Below are positions 46,798-54,287 of a stretch of 64,000 nucleotides of DNA, in pieces. A program made the translations under genes and the position numbers. The stretch's first letter is position 1, and the number at the start of each line of letters is the position of its first letter. Source of the stretch: Microbacteriaceae bacterium (GTDB lineage Bacteria; Actinomycetota; Actinomycetes; Actinomycetales; Microbacteriaceae); NCBI GenBank assembly GCA_025464995.1, contig JAODMO010000016.1, positions 1-64,000 of the forward strand. The letters run 5' to 3'. The notes beneath the pieces are model-generated. The model was not told where the DNA came from and did not search any database. It was given only the letters and a program-made list of their open reading frames with translations.

Positions 46798-47010
46798 TCA
46801 ATGCTCGCGGAACTCGGGCCAATCCGAACCGGGAATGAGGCTCGCGTGCAGGGCGCTCTTGGCGACCTCGAGGCTCGGGTACACGGCCCGTTCGCTCGTG
46901 TCGCTCACCAGCTTGAAGGTGTAGCCCCCGCTCGTGGTCGAGATCCAGCCGACGGTGCCCGCCGGGCCCATGGCGATCCAGGTGTGTCCGGTCAATGTCG
47001 TGTCGCTCAT
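46798..47010 (-). CDS. Small conserved protein, unknown function
   Basis: A 70-residue soluble protein with a compact sequence (SDTTLTGHTWIAMGPAGTVG, then a YTFKLVSD strand and LEVAKSALHASL helix). I recognise it as a small protein of unknown function that recurs in related actinobacteria. Two consecutive ATG codons exist (47013 and 47010); AAAAGGAG lies 4 or 7 bp upstream, and the second spacing is more usual. A strong terminator follows. Confidence 0.7.
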   Translation of the reverse strand: MSDTTLTGHTWIAMGPAGTVGWISTTSGGYTFKLVSDTSERAVYPSLEVAKSALHASLIPGSDWPEFREH

Positions 47011-47105
47011 CATCGAGCTCCTTTTCTGCGCCGACGTCTGCTCAGCGGCGCCCTTCGACGATAAGACGCGCGGCGGGTCGCCACAAGGTCGACACGCCAC
47101 GTGAA

Positions 47106-47148
47106 AGCGGCCGCGAGAGGAGGCTCTCGCCCCGCCTTCGCGGCCGCT
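47106..47148 (-). terminator. Terminator after msrA
   Basis: An 11-bp perfect stem (47106-47116 with 47138-47148) encloses a further GAGAG/CTCTC stem. On the minus strand it lies 15 bp after the msrA stop and is followed by TTTCAC. Confidence 0.8.
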
Positions 47149-47162
47149 CTCCGCGGGTCCGC

Positions 47163-47690
47163 CTAGGAGGCGAGCACGTACGCCGCGTACGACTTGCGGA
47201 TCTTGTTCACCTTCGGCAGCGCGACCGCCATGCAGTAGCCCTGACCGGGGTTCTTCGCGAAGAAGTCCTGGTGGTAGTCCTCGGCCGTGTAGTAGTCGCC
47301 GAGAGGCTCGATCGTCGTGACGATGCCGCCGTCCCAGTACCCTGCTGCCCGCTCGCGCGCGGCCTCGAAGATCTCCTTCTGCGCATCGTCTGTGTAGAAC
47401 ATCGCCGAACGGTACTGCGTGCCCACGTCGGCGCCCTGGCGGTTCAGTTGGCGCGGGTCGTGCAGGCTGAAGAAGACGTCGAGGATGACGCTGTCGGGGA
47501 TGACCTCGGGGTCGAACGTGACGGCGACCGCCTCGGCGTGGCCGGTAGTCCCGGTGCAGACCGCCTCGTAGGAGGGGTGGACGGTGGATCCGCCGGTGTA
47601 TCCGGAGACGACATCGGAGACGCCCTTGAGCGTGCGGTAGACGGCGTCGAGACACCAGAAGCAACCGCCGGCAATGACAAATGTGTGCAT
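47163..47690 (-). CDS. msrA: Peptide methionine sulfoxide reductase A
   Basis: A 175-residue MsrA that reduces the S-epimer of methionine sulfoxide in proteins. The active-site GGCFWC motif spans residues 8-13 with catalytic Cys10. GYTGG, PSYEAVCTGTTGHAEAV, FFSLHDPRQLNRQGADVGTQ and YHQDFFAKNPGQGYC are all family hallmarks. ATG at 47690 follows a short A/T-rich leader. It is a single gene closed by the terminator at 47106-47148 and divergent from an aldo/keto reductase. Confidence 0.95.
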   Translation of the reverse strand: MHTFVIAGGCFWCLDAVYRTLKGVSDVVSGYTGGSTVHPSYEAVCTGTTGHAEAVAVTFDPEVIPDSVILDVFFSLHDPRQLNRQGADVGTQYRSAMFYTDDAQKEIFEAARERAAGYWDGGIVTTIEPLGDYYTAEDYHQDFFAKNPGQGYCMAVALPKVNKIRKSYAAYVLAS

Positions 47691-47815
47691 GGGGAGACCC
47701 TATCTTTTCGGGGCTGACCGCTCTCGAGCACGAGTGCGGGTGGATGCTTTCGCATCATCCCGAACAACGTGCGGCCCGAGCGCGCCATTCCCCGCCTGAC
47801 CGTAGGCTGGGAGGC

Positions 47816-48823
47816 ATGCCTTACAACGCCAATGACGCCCGTTACGAATCGATCGAATACAAGAGAGTGGGCCGGAGCGGGCTCAAGCTGCCCGCCGTCT
47901 CGCTCGGCCTGTGGAACAACTTCGGCAACGACAAGCCCCTCGAGAACCAGCGCGCCATCCTGCGTCGTGCGTTCGACCTCGGCGTGACCCACTTCGACCT
48001 CGCCAACAACTACGGCCCGCCGGCCGGCTCCGCCGAGTCGAATTTCGGACGCATCCTCGCGGAGGACTTCCGCCCGTACCGTGATGAGCTCGTCATCTCG
48101 TCCAAGGCCGGCTACGACATGTGGGACGGCCCCTACGGTGAGTGGGGATCGCGCAAGTACGTGCTCGCCTCGCTGGACCAGAGCCTCGACCGCCTCGGCC
48201 TCGACTACGTCGACATCTTCTACTCCCACCGTCCCGACCCCGAGACGCCGATCGAGGAGACCATGGGCGCCCTCGCGACGGCCGTCACCTCCGGGCGCGC
48301 GCTCTACGTCGGCGTCTCCAACTACAGCCCCGAGCAGACCCTCGCTGCCCAGAAGGCACTCGCGGCACACGGCATCCCGCTCACGATCCACCAGCCTCGG
48401 TACAGCATGTTCGACCGGCACATCGAAGACGGACTGTTCCCGGTGCTCGACGAGATCGGCGCCGGGAGCATCGTCTTCTCGCCGCTGGCCCAAGGCCTGT
48501 TGACCGACCGGTACATGCAGGGAGTCGTGCCAGACGGGTCACGCGCGAGCGAGGGTCGTTGGCTGAAGCCGGGCGCGATCGGAGACACCTACCTCGAGCG
48601 CGTGCGCGGGCTGAACGAGATCGCGCTCCGCCGCGGGCAGAGCCTCGCCCAACTCGCCCTGACCTGGGTGCTTCGCCACCCGCAGGTGACGTCGGCGCTC
48701 ATCGGCGCCTCGAGCGTCTCGCAGCTGGAGAACAACGTCGCCGCGCTCGACGGCGCCCCGCTCACCGCCGAAGAGATCGCGGCGATCGAGCCATTCGCCG
48801 TGCACGGCACCGAGCTGAGGTAG
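47816..48823 (+). CDS. Aldo/keto reductase, YghZ/Gpr-like
   Basis: A 335-residue NADPH-dependent aldo/keto reductase. The catalytic tetrad is visible as Asp and Tyr in FDLANNYGPP, Lys in SSKAGYDMW, and His in FYSHRPD. The N-terminus (RYESIEYKRVGRSGLKLPAV) and HQPRYSMFDR match the YghZ/L-glyceraldehyde 3-phosphate reductase group, which detoxifies aldehydes. ATG at 47816 is preceded by GGGAGGC. Confidence 0.92.
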   Translation: MPYNANDARYESIEYKRVGRSGLKLPAVSLGLWNNFGNDKPLENQRAILRRAFDLGVTHFDLANNYGPPAGSAESNFGRILAEDFRPYRDELVISSKAGYDMWDGPYGEWGSRKYVLASLDQSLDRLGLDYVDIFYSHRPDPETPIEETMGALATAVTSGRALYVGVSNYSPEQTLAAQKALAAHGIPLTIHQPRYSMFDRHIEDGLFPVLDEIGAGSIVFSPLAQGLLTDRYMQGVVPDGSRASEGRWLKPGAIGDTYLERVRGLNEIALRRGQSLAQLALTWVLRHPQVTSALIGASSVSQLENNVAALDGAPLTAEEIAAIEPFAVHGTELR

Positions 48824-48946
48824 CGTCCGGCTTCCCCCTGTGCATGTCGGTGGCCGCTGTGGATGTCGGTGGCCGTTCCTAACCTGATCTTGTCGCCGAT
48901 TCGTGCGGCAGTGAACACCGGGCCGGCAGACACAGGGAGACACGGC

Positions 48947-49198
48947 GTGACCATCCTCGACTTCGCATCCGCGACCAGCTCCGCCTCTGGCGTGAAGGCC
49001 CCGCGCATCCACGCGGTGCAGTTGCACGACGAGTTGTGGCGGGTCACGCGACCCGACGGCGAGGTGGTCGGGTACATCGAACGCTTCGCGGAGAGCCGAG
49101 GCATCCGGTTCCGCGCAAAGCGGCTCATCGTGCGGCAGCAGCGCTTCGTGGCGATCGGCGAGTTCTGGAGCATGGACGACGCGCTCGCCGTCATGTGA
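48947..49198 (+). CDS. Small conserved protein, unknown function
   Basis: An 83-residue soluble protein. GTG at 48947 is chosen because AGGGAGA lies 7 bp upstream. Sequence after residue 20 is a compact alternating strand pattern (AVQLHDELWRVTRPDGEVVG, then YIERFAE and FRAKRLIVRQQRFVAIGEFW) suggesting a small beta-rich domain. I do not recognise the family. It stands alone between the aldo/keto reductase and the anchored protein. Confidence 0.6.
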   Translation: MTILDFASATSSASGVKAPRIHAVQLHDELWRVTRPDGEVVGYIERFAESRGIRFRAKRLIVRQQRFVAIGEFWSMDDALAVM

Positions 49199-49280
49199 GG
49201 TCAGCACGGTGACGCCGACCTGAGCAAAGCTGGGCTTCTGCGACACGCGACAGCCTCGCAGGTATGCACGATCGCGCGCG

Positions 49281-49293
49281 TATGGTTCCTCCC
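49281..49293 (+). promoter_or_regulatory. Candidate leaderless promoter (-10 TATGGT)
   Basis: TATGGT at 49281-49286 fits the actinobacterial TAnnnT -10 consensus and lies exactly 7 bases before the ATG at 49294. No Shine-Dalgarno sequence is present. Transcription would then begin at or next to the start codon. Confidence 0.4.
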
Positions 49294-50211
49294 ATGCAGT
49301 GGTGGAATGATATTTTGAACTGGTTGAATTCGGCCGAGGGGGCGCGTCTTCTCTCGACGACCGTTTTCCCCTTCATCGCGATCGTGGTCGCGGGCGTCGT
49401 CGCAGCGCTCATCGCGCGCGGGTCGATCACGCGGCTCTTCGCGAAGCAGGAGCGCGCCCAGCGCGCCTCCGCCGTCGAAGCGCTCATCGCCGTCGGCGAG
49501 AAGGCTTCGCAGTGGAGTGGGCTCTCCGGCGAGACGCGCGATCACTTCGAGGCGCAGACGAGCGTGGCGAGCATCCGCGTGCGCCTGCTCCCCTCCGCCG
49601 GTGCCGCCATGGCCAGCGCCTGGGCCGAATACCAGCTCGCTGAGATCAAGCGCAATTCGGCGAACTTCAGCGTCCAGGCCGACCAGGGCTACGCCGAGTA
49701 CCGCGACCGCCTCATCGAATGGCACCACCGGCCGTCTCGTGCGCGCAAGCTCTTCGTCAACGACCTCGAGCGCTTCCGCCTCGACAGCGCGAACGACGAC
49801 ACCGATCTGATCGAACGCCAGCGCCGCTGGAAGTCCGAGCAGCCTTCGGCCGCCTCCTCGAGCACCGCGACCTCGTTCTCCCCGTCGCCCGCGAACGCGA
49901 CCGTCGCCCCCGCGGCCGTGTCCTCCACGTCGCGTGCCGCCACGGCACCGGCGGCACACCAGACCCGAATCGACGCGTTCCCGACCGCGTCGGCTGAGCC
50001 GATCGCGCCGGTCGTGCCGCCGGCATCCGCTCGCGCCTTCATTCCGCGCAGCACGACGGAATCGACCGACTCGACCGGATCGACCGGCTCGACCGGATCG
50101 ACCGATTGGACTGACTCGACTGGCTCGACCGGATCGACCCAGATCGTCGAGGCGACCATCGACGACGACGAGAACGCAAAGGCCGAGCCGGAGAAGACGC
50201 GGCTCATCTAG
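49294..50211 (+). CDS. Membrane-anchored coiled-coil protein with Ser/Thr repeats
   Basis: A 305-residue protein. One N-terminal membrane helix (about 17-38, VFPFIAIVVAGVVAALIA) is followed by a charged helical region to about residue 185 with an Arg-rich segment (RPSRARKLFVNDLERFR). The last 120 residues are Ala/Pro/Ser/Thr-rich and include nine tandem tripeptides of the form (E/D/G)-(S/W)-T near residues 256-282. Function unknown. ATG at 49294 lacks a ribosome site but follows TATGGT by 7 bp. An ATG ten codons upstream (49264) is the alternative. Confidence 0.7.
   Translation: MQWWNDILNWLNSAEGARLLSTTVFPFIAIVVAGVVAALIARGSITRLFAKQERAQRASAVEALIAVGEKASQWSGLSGETRDHFEAQTSVASIRVRLLPSAGAAMASAWAEYQLAEIKRNSANFSVQADQGYAEYRDRLIEWHHRPSRARKLFVNDLERFRLDSANDDTDLIERQRRWKSEQPSAASSSTATSFSPSPANATVAPAAVSSTSRAATAPAAHQTRIDAFPTASAEPIAPVVPPASARAFIPRSTTESTDSTGSTGSTGSTDWTDSTGSTGSTQIVEATIDDDENAKAEPEKTRLI
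50059..50139 (+). repeat. Nine tandem 9-bp units encoding x-S-T tripeptides
   Basis: Nine units related to GGATCGACC run head to tail inside the gene, encoding EST, DST, GST, GST, GST, DWT, DST, GST and GST. The register is in phase with codons, so copy changes would alter only tail length. Confidence 0.9.
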
Positions 50212-50234
50212 CACCCCGTAGCGCGCACCCCGGT

Positions 50235-50334
50235 ATTCGGAAATTCAGGAGATCGCGGCCGGCCTCAGATCGGCTGCCGCGGCCTTGCGCTGAAGCCGCG
50301 CGTTCGGTCGTGCCGATCTCCTGAGTTTCCGAAT
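50235..50334. repeat. REP-like palindrome A
   Basis: A 100-bp element bounded by 21-bp inverted arms (50235-50255 and 50314-50334) that differ at one position. The arms contain AAATTCAGGAGATCG. The 58-bp centre is very G/C rich and itself self-complementary in places. It lies 24 bp after the stop of the anchored protein gene. No open frame or transposase is inside. Confidence 0.8.
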
Positions 50335-50409
50335 CACGGAGCCGGAGAGTTCGACCCGGATGCTGCGCGCGATCCGCGATACCGTGGCCGCGCCATCCCG
50401 TCGGGGAAA

Positions 50410-50504
50410 TCGCAAATTCAGGAGATGGCCGCGATGACGAGCCCTGTACCGCGTGCTCGCGCGGCAGGCCTCGGGCGCCGCGTGCCGTTCTCCTGAATTT
50501 CCGA
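50410..50504. repeat. REP-like palindrome B
   Basis: A 95-bp relative of palindrome A with 18-bp arms (50410-50427 and 50487-50504), of which the central AAATTCAGGAGA is perfectly paired. It lies about 110 bp upstream of the protealysin start, in the same orientation as A and 75 bp from it. Centre sequences of A and B are not obviously alike, so the arms are the conserved part. Confidence 0.75.
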
Positions 50505-50616
50505 GACGGGCGGCGGCGGTACGGCCGCCGGGCGACTGCGGGGCACAGACGGCGCGCACCTTTGTGTTGGCGCTGAAAGACTGGTCGCTGTCGGCGCTGC
50601 CGCCTAGGGTCGTCGT

Positions 50617-51690
50617 ATGGTTCACGGCATCGTTCCCCCGTATCTGCTCGCTCGCATCGCCGAACTCGATAATTCCAAGTTCGCCACCGCCGCACAGGCC
50701 GCCAAGCGCGCTCTCGTGCACGACACGGCTCTCCGCGCCGCCCGCCTCCGCTTCAGCATCGACGAGTCGAACACCCTCGTGGTCGAGCTCGGCGATGGCC
50801 CGAACCGCACCATCTCCGACGCCGACTACACCGAGCAGCTGCCCGGGGTGGTGGTGCGCAGCGAAGGCGACGAGCCGACGGATGACGCCGCGACCAACGA
50901 GGCCTACGACGGTCTCGGCTCGACCTTCGCGCTGTACTCGGAGGTGTACAAGCGCAACTCGATCGACGGGGCAGGGCTTCCCCTCGATGCGACGGTGCAC
51001 TACGGCGACAACTACGACAACGCGTTCTGGAACGGCGAGCGGATGGTCTTCGGCGATGGAGACGGCGAGATCTTCGGCCGCTTCACCGCATCGCTCACGG
51101 TGATCGGCCATGAGCTCACCCATGGCGTGACCCAGTACACCCTCGACCTCGAGTACGAGGGCCAGTCCGGTGCGCTCAACGAGTCCATCTCCGACGTCTT
51201 CGGAGCGCTCGTCGAGCAATACACCCTCGACCAGCCCGTCGACAAGGCAGGCTGGCTCATCGGCGAGGGCCTCTTCACCGAGCAGGTCGAGGGGCGGGCC
51301 CTCCGCTCGCTCAAGGCGCCGGGCACCGCCTACGACGACGACGTACTCGGCAAAGACCCGCAGCCCGCCCACATGGACGGCTACGTCGAGACGGATGATG
51401 ACAACGGAGGCGTCCATCTCAACTCGGGCATCCCCAACCACGCGTTCTACCTCGTGGCCGAAGCCCTCGCCGGAAACGCGTGGGACCGCGCGGGCCAAAT
51501 CTGGTACGACACCCTGTCGCGGCCCCTGAGCTCCCGCGCGACGTTCGTGGAGTTCGCGAGCGCCACCGTGGCTGCGGCGGTGGCGCGGTACGGTGAATCA
51601 TCGGCGGAAGCCGTGGCGGTGCGGTCCGGCTGGGCCGGCGTCGGCGTGCAACTGGCGGGAGCAGACTCTGATGGCGGACGCACGGCCTGA
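50617..51690 (+). CDS. Protealysin-like M4 metallopeptidase
   Basis: A 357-residue thermolysin-family protease. The zinc site is GHELTHGVTQ (His165, Glu166, His169) with the third ligand Glu189 in GALNESISDVFG. Later HLNSGIPNHAFYLVAEAL holds the transition-state His region. There is no signal peptide. The short propeptide begins with HGIVPPYLL, the PPYLL-type motif of protealysin-like proteins, which are atypical M4 proteases thought to act in the cytoplasm or be released unconventionally. It overlaps the emfourin gene by 20 bp. Confidence 0.92.
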   Translation: MVHGIVPPYLLARIAELDNSKFATAAQAAKRALVHDTALRAARLRFSIDESNTLVVELGDGPNRTISDADYTEQLPGVVVRSEGDEPTDDAATNEAYDGLGSTFALYSEVYKRNSIDGAGLPLDATVHYGDNYDNAFWNGERMVFGDGDGEIFGRFTASLTVIGHELTHGVTQYTLDLEYEGQSGALNESISDVFGALVEQYTLDQPVDKAGWLIGEGLFTEQVEGRALRSLKAPGTAYDDDVLGKDPQPAHMDGYVETDDDNGGVHLNSGIPNHAFYLVAEALAGNAWDRAGQIWYDTLSRPLSSRATFVEFASATVAAAVARYGESSAEAVAVRSGWAGVGVQLAGADSDGGRTA

Positions 51691-51973
51691 CCCCGGGTGG
51701 ATGATCCTCGTGGTGCGCAGCGGAGGCTTCGCCGGGGTCTCGCGGGAGTGGCGGGTGCGGTCGAGCGAGCACCCCGACGTCGACTGGGTGGCTCTCGTCG
51801 AGGCGTGCCCGTGGGGTGTGGTCTCGGCTGCCGACCACACCCGTGACCAGTTCGTCTGGCGCATCGAGGCGAAAGCCCCGGCGCGAGAGTGCCGGGCGAC
51901 GCTTCCCGATTCCCGCGTGCGCGGCGCCTGGCGCGACCTCGTCGACGAGGTGAAGACCGCCACCACGAGGTAG
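51671..51973 (+). CDS. Emfourin-like protealysin inhibitor
   Basis: A 100-residue protein translated from an ATG inside the end of the M4 protease gene. The segment VVRSGGFAGVSREWRVRSSE near the start, an internal WVALVEACPWG, and CRATLPDSRVRGAWRDLVDE at the end match the emfourin (M4in) pattern. Emfourins are slow, tight inhibitors encoded with protealysin-like proteases in many bacteria. The overlap implies coupled synthesis of protease and inhibitor, which would protect the cell from its own enzyme. Confidence 0.82.
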   Translation: MADARPDPGWMILVVRSGGFAGVSREWRVRSSEHPDVDWVALVEACPWGVVSAADHTRDQFVWRIEAKAPARECRATLPDSRVRGAWRDLVDEVKTATTR

Positions 51974-52352
51974 CCCGAAGGCGATCCCGGGGCTGGCGAC
52001 CTTCCATCATCCCCATCGCGAAGCTCGTCGCACGGTCGCGCAAGACGGGCCATGCGCCCGGTGCACGCCTCGTTCGCGGACGACGCGCGGATGGTCGTCT
52101 CGTCGAGCGAGATCACGGATGATTCTCCAATAGTCCGGCCCGGGCGCGATGCCGCGGGCGATAGTCCGCGCAATGACGGCACGACGGATCACGGATGGTC
52201 AGAGCGACCAGAGGGAGTGGCGTGGGCCTCGCCCACCGGGGGTGGGACGGGGCCGATCGTGGGGCTATCTGCCGCCGACGGCTGGGCCGTCGACGACCCC
52301 CGATCGCCCTGAGGGCGTCGCGATCGGATCGAAGTTCAGCGGAGGCTGCAGA
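51974..52352. other. Intergenic region, no gene seen
   Basis: About 380 bp between the convergent emfourin and DUF7882-type genes. Short open frames occur in several directions without ribosome sites. An 11-bp direct repeat, GATCACGGATG, occurs at 52111-52121 and 52187-52197, and ATAGTCCG is also repeated nearby. I see no recognisable gene remnant. Confidence 0.4.
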
Positions 52353-52700
52353 TCAGCGCGCGAGGGCGCTGGAGCTGAGCTCGTCATCGGCGGCCGGCGC
52401 TGCGGCGGTCTCGGGGATGACCTCGAGACCCTTCACCGAATTGGCCGAGTGCATGAGACGGTCTGCCCACACCTTGTTGATCTGGGGGGTGAAGTCGGGG
52501 GCGAAGTTGAACTCGAGCTCCATCGCCGGCTGCATCCAGATGGTGGACGCCGCCTCCTGGCCCTCGAGCGCGTGGTCGACGTTGAACGCGAAGCTCTCGG
52601 AGCGGCGCAGCTTCGCGAGGATGACAAGTCGGAGGTGGGCGAGCACGCGGTCGTCAATGGTGACTTCGGTGCGGTTGGAGCCGTAGACAAGGGTTCCCAT
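52353..52700 (-). CDS. DUF7882-like small protein
   Basis: A 115-residue protein beginning MGTLVYGSNRTEVTIDDR, then LAHLRLVILAKLRRSESFAF and STIWMQPAMELEFNF. This is the pattern of a small actinobacterial family (DUF7882) sometimes mislabelled as ATP-dependent DNA ligase. There is no ligase KxDG motif here. The C-terminal 25 residues are Ala/Glu-rich. Start ATG 52700 matches the family N-terminus; another ATG lies five codons upstream. Function unknown. Confidence 0.7.
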   Translation of the reverse strand: MGTLVYGSNRTEVTIDDRVLAHLRLVILAKLRRSESFAFNVDHALEGQEAASTIWMQPAMELEFNFAPDFTPQINKVWADRLMHSANSVKGLEVIPETAAAPAADDELSSSALAR

Positions 52701-52821
52701 GGCCAGAATTCCCATCGAGGAGCGGTCGAGACGAAGAGGGTGTGCGGCTCGTCGGGTATGACGCAACGCGTGAGCAAGTCTAGCCATCGTTGGCCCGCAA
52801 CGGGATGAACCCGACACCGTG

Positions 52822-52894
52822 TGCCCCTGGCAGGAATCGAACCTGCGACCAAAAGATTAGAAGGCTTTTGCTCTATCCACTGAGCTACAGAGGC
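52822..52894 (-). tRNA. tRNA-Arg (TCT)
   Basis: A 73-base cloverleaf on the minus strand. The acceptor stem GCCTCTG pairs with CAGGGGC (one G-T), discriminator A. The D arm contains AGCTCAGTGGATAGAGC, the anticodon loop reads CTTCTAA with anticodon TCT, and the T arm has GGTTCGATTCC. No CCA is encoded. Confidence 0.96.
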
Positions 52895-52920
52895 GCGGTT
52901 CTACGATAGCGCAGCCCCGA

Positions 52921-53181
52921 TCAGACAGCCTTCGCGAGCGCCGCGAGCACCTGGTTGACCGTGGGCACACCCTCCGCCCGGAAGACCTCCGCGCCGTCGG
53001 CGGCCGCGACGATGACCGTCGGGGTCGACCGGATGCCCGCCCTCTCCGCTTCCGCCGTGTCGCGGGCGACATCCAGTTCGGCGATCTTGACGTCGGGCAG
53101 CAGCATGGCGACTTGCTTCAGCACGCCGCGCGTCTGGATGCATGGGTCGCAGAAGGAGGAGGAGAAGAAGAGGAGGTTCAC
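52921..53181 (-). CDS. Thioredoxin-family protein
   Basis: An 86-residue minimal thioredoxin fold. The active site is FCDPC (Cys11 and Cys14) right after the first strand NLLFFSSS. The cis-proline loop is IRSTPTVIV and the last strand and helix are AEVFRAEGVPTVNQVLAAL. Compared with classic thioredoxin the first strand-helix unit is missing, as in glutaredoxin- or mycoredoxin-sized proteins. Start is GTG at 53181 without a clear ribosome site. Next upstream gene ends 51 bp away. Confidence 0.82.
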   Translation of the reverse strand: MNLLFFSSSFCDPCIQTRGVLKQVAMLLPDVKIAELDVARDTAEAERAGIRSTPTVIVAAADGAEVFRAEGVPTVNQVLAALAKAV

Positions 53182-53232
53182 GGGATGTGCAACCGGGGCG
53201 TGAGGCCGGAAATTCCGGGCGCGACCGGGGGC

Positions 53233-53511
53233 CTACTGCTCGCTGAGGCGCTCGTCGGGGTCTTCGATGTCTTCGCCTTCGGCGGGAACGAACGTGTAGC
53301 GCACCTGCATCTGGTCGCCGACCTTCTTCGCGACCGGATTGCCGTAGACGACCTGCGTCTCCTTGCCGTCGAGGGCCACGAGAACGGTCACCTCGGAGTC
53401 GAAACTGCCGTCGGTGCTGACGCGGGTGTCGGTCTGGCCGTCGTAGGGTCCCTGGGCGTAGAAGACGATGTACTGGTCGCCGCGGTTCAGGGGTGCCTCG
53501 TTGTTTGTCAT
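53233..53511 (-). CDS. Small conserved protein, unknown function
   Basis: A 92-residue, acidic soluble protein with alternating beta-strand sequence (YIVFYAQGPYDGQTDTRVST, SEVTVLVALDGKETQVVYGN) and a disordered acidic tail (EGEDIEDPDERLSEQ). I recognise no family. It lies in a minus-strand row with the thioredoxin-like and SCO4848-like genes; the upstream gap is 9 bp, so cotranscription is likely. Confidence 0.65.
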   Translation of the reverse strand: MTNNEAPLNRGDQYIVFYAQGPYDGQTDTRVSTDGSFDSEVTVLVALDGKETQVVYGNPVAKKVGDQMQVRYTFVPAEGEDIEDPDERLSEQ

Positions 53512-53520
53512 GAGTCAGGT

Positions 53521-53769
53521 CTACCAGATGCCGACGAGAGCGCTGATCCCGGCGACCAGCGACGCCGCCGCGAGCAGCAGCGCCACGACGACGATGACGA
53601 GGTGCACCGTGAAGAACGGCGTGACCGCGCCATCCGCCCCCCTCGACCGCGGGTCGCGCGCCACCCTGCGAAAGAACGTGGGCCACACGATGGCGTTGAA
53701 GACACCGTTGAACAAAAGCAGTACGGCGAGGGTCGGGGTCACGAGAGTCCATTCCTGAGGGTCGGGCAT
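53521..53769 (-). CDS. SCO4848-like membrane protein
   Basis: An 82-residue protein with two membrane helices (about 9-28 and 53-78) separated by a basic loop (FFRRVARDPRSRGADGAV). The pattern TLAVLLLFNGVFNAIVWPTF and TPFFTVHLVIVVVALLLAA matches the small actinobacterial SCO4848 membrane-protein family of unknown role. Start is ATG 53769, or GTG 53781 with four extra residues; neither has a strong ribosome site. It is divergent from the MarR gene. Confidence 0.7.
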   Translation of the reverse strand: MPDPQEWTLVTPTLAVLLLFNGVFNAIVWPTFFRRVARDPRSRGADGAVTPFFTVHLVIVVVALLLAAASLVAGISALVGIW

Positions 53770-53813
53770 GCCGGATGGCACCGCCGCAGGTCGCGGAGGG
53801 CGACGTCATTGCT

Positions 53814-53839
53814 TAACCCGGTTATATAAACAGGTTATA
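53814..53839. promoter_or_regulatory. Candidate MarR operator and promoter
   Basis: An A/T-rich patch just before the MarR start holds the palindrome TAACCCGGTTA (53814-53824) and a direct repeat of GGTTATA (53820-53826 and 53833-53839). It sits in the 80-bp gap between divergent genes and is probably bound by the MarR protein, controlling itself and the downstream transporter. Confidence 0.5.
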
Positions 53840-53849
53840 CACTTTTTGC

Positions 53850-54287
53850 ATGCATCAGAATCCTACGGACATCATCGAGTCCCTCCTCACGTCGAACCAT
53901 CGCCTCACCCGCATGGCAGCCCAGTCGACGGGTTCCACCGTGTCCGCTGCCGTCTGGTCGAGCCTGTCCATCCTCAACACCGACGGACCCCGTCGCAACG
54001 GCGAGCTGGCCCGCGCCGCCCGCATCAGCCAGCCCGGCATGACGAAACTGCTGGCCAACCTCGTCGAAGACGAGTGGGTCTATCGCATCGCCGATGTTGA
54101 CGACTCTCGCGCGTGGCTCATCGCGATCACCGACGAGGGTCGCGCCGCGCTCTCCGACTGGCGCACGCAGCTCGCCGTCGCCACTCGCGCCATCTTCGGA
54201 GACCTCAGTGAGACCGAGTGGACCGCCCTCGACCGGGCCGCCGCCATCCTCGCGGTGCGGCTCGCCGACACGGCGGTGGCAGCATGA
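53850..54287 (+). CDS. MarR-family transcriptional regulator
   Basis: A 145-residue winged-helix regulator. The DNA-binding region is LARAARISQPGMTKLLANLV, followed by the wing YRIADVDDSRAWLIAITDEG with the usual D-x-R-A pattern. N- and C-terminal helices form the dimer. It overlaps the MFS transporter gene by 4 bp (ATGA), so it most probably represses its own operon and responds to a transported compound. Confidence 0.92.
   Translation: MHQNPTDIIESLLTSNHRLTRMAAQSTGSTVSAAVWSSLSILNTDGPRRNGELARAARISQPGMTKLLANLVEDEWVYRIADVDDSRAWLIAITDEGRAALSDWRTQLAVATRAIFGDLSETEWTALDRAAAILAVRLADTAVAA

Noticed and set aside
52353-52700. ATP-dependent DNA ligase label for the small protein
   Set aside because: The 115-residue protein has no KxDG nucleotidyl-transfer motif and is far too short; the DUF7882-like description fits better.
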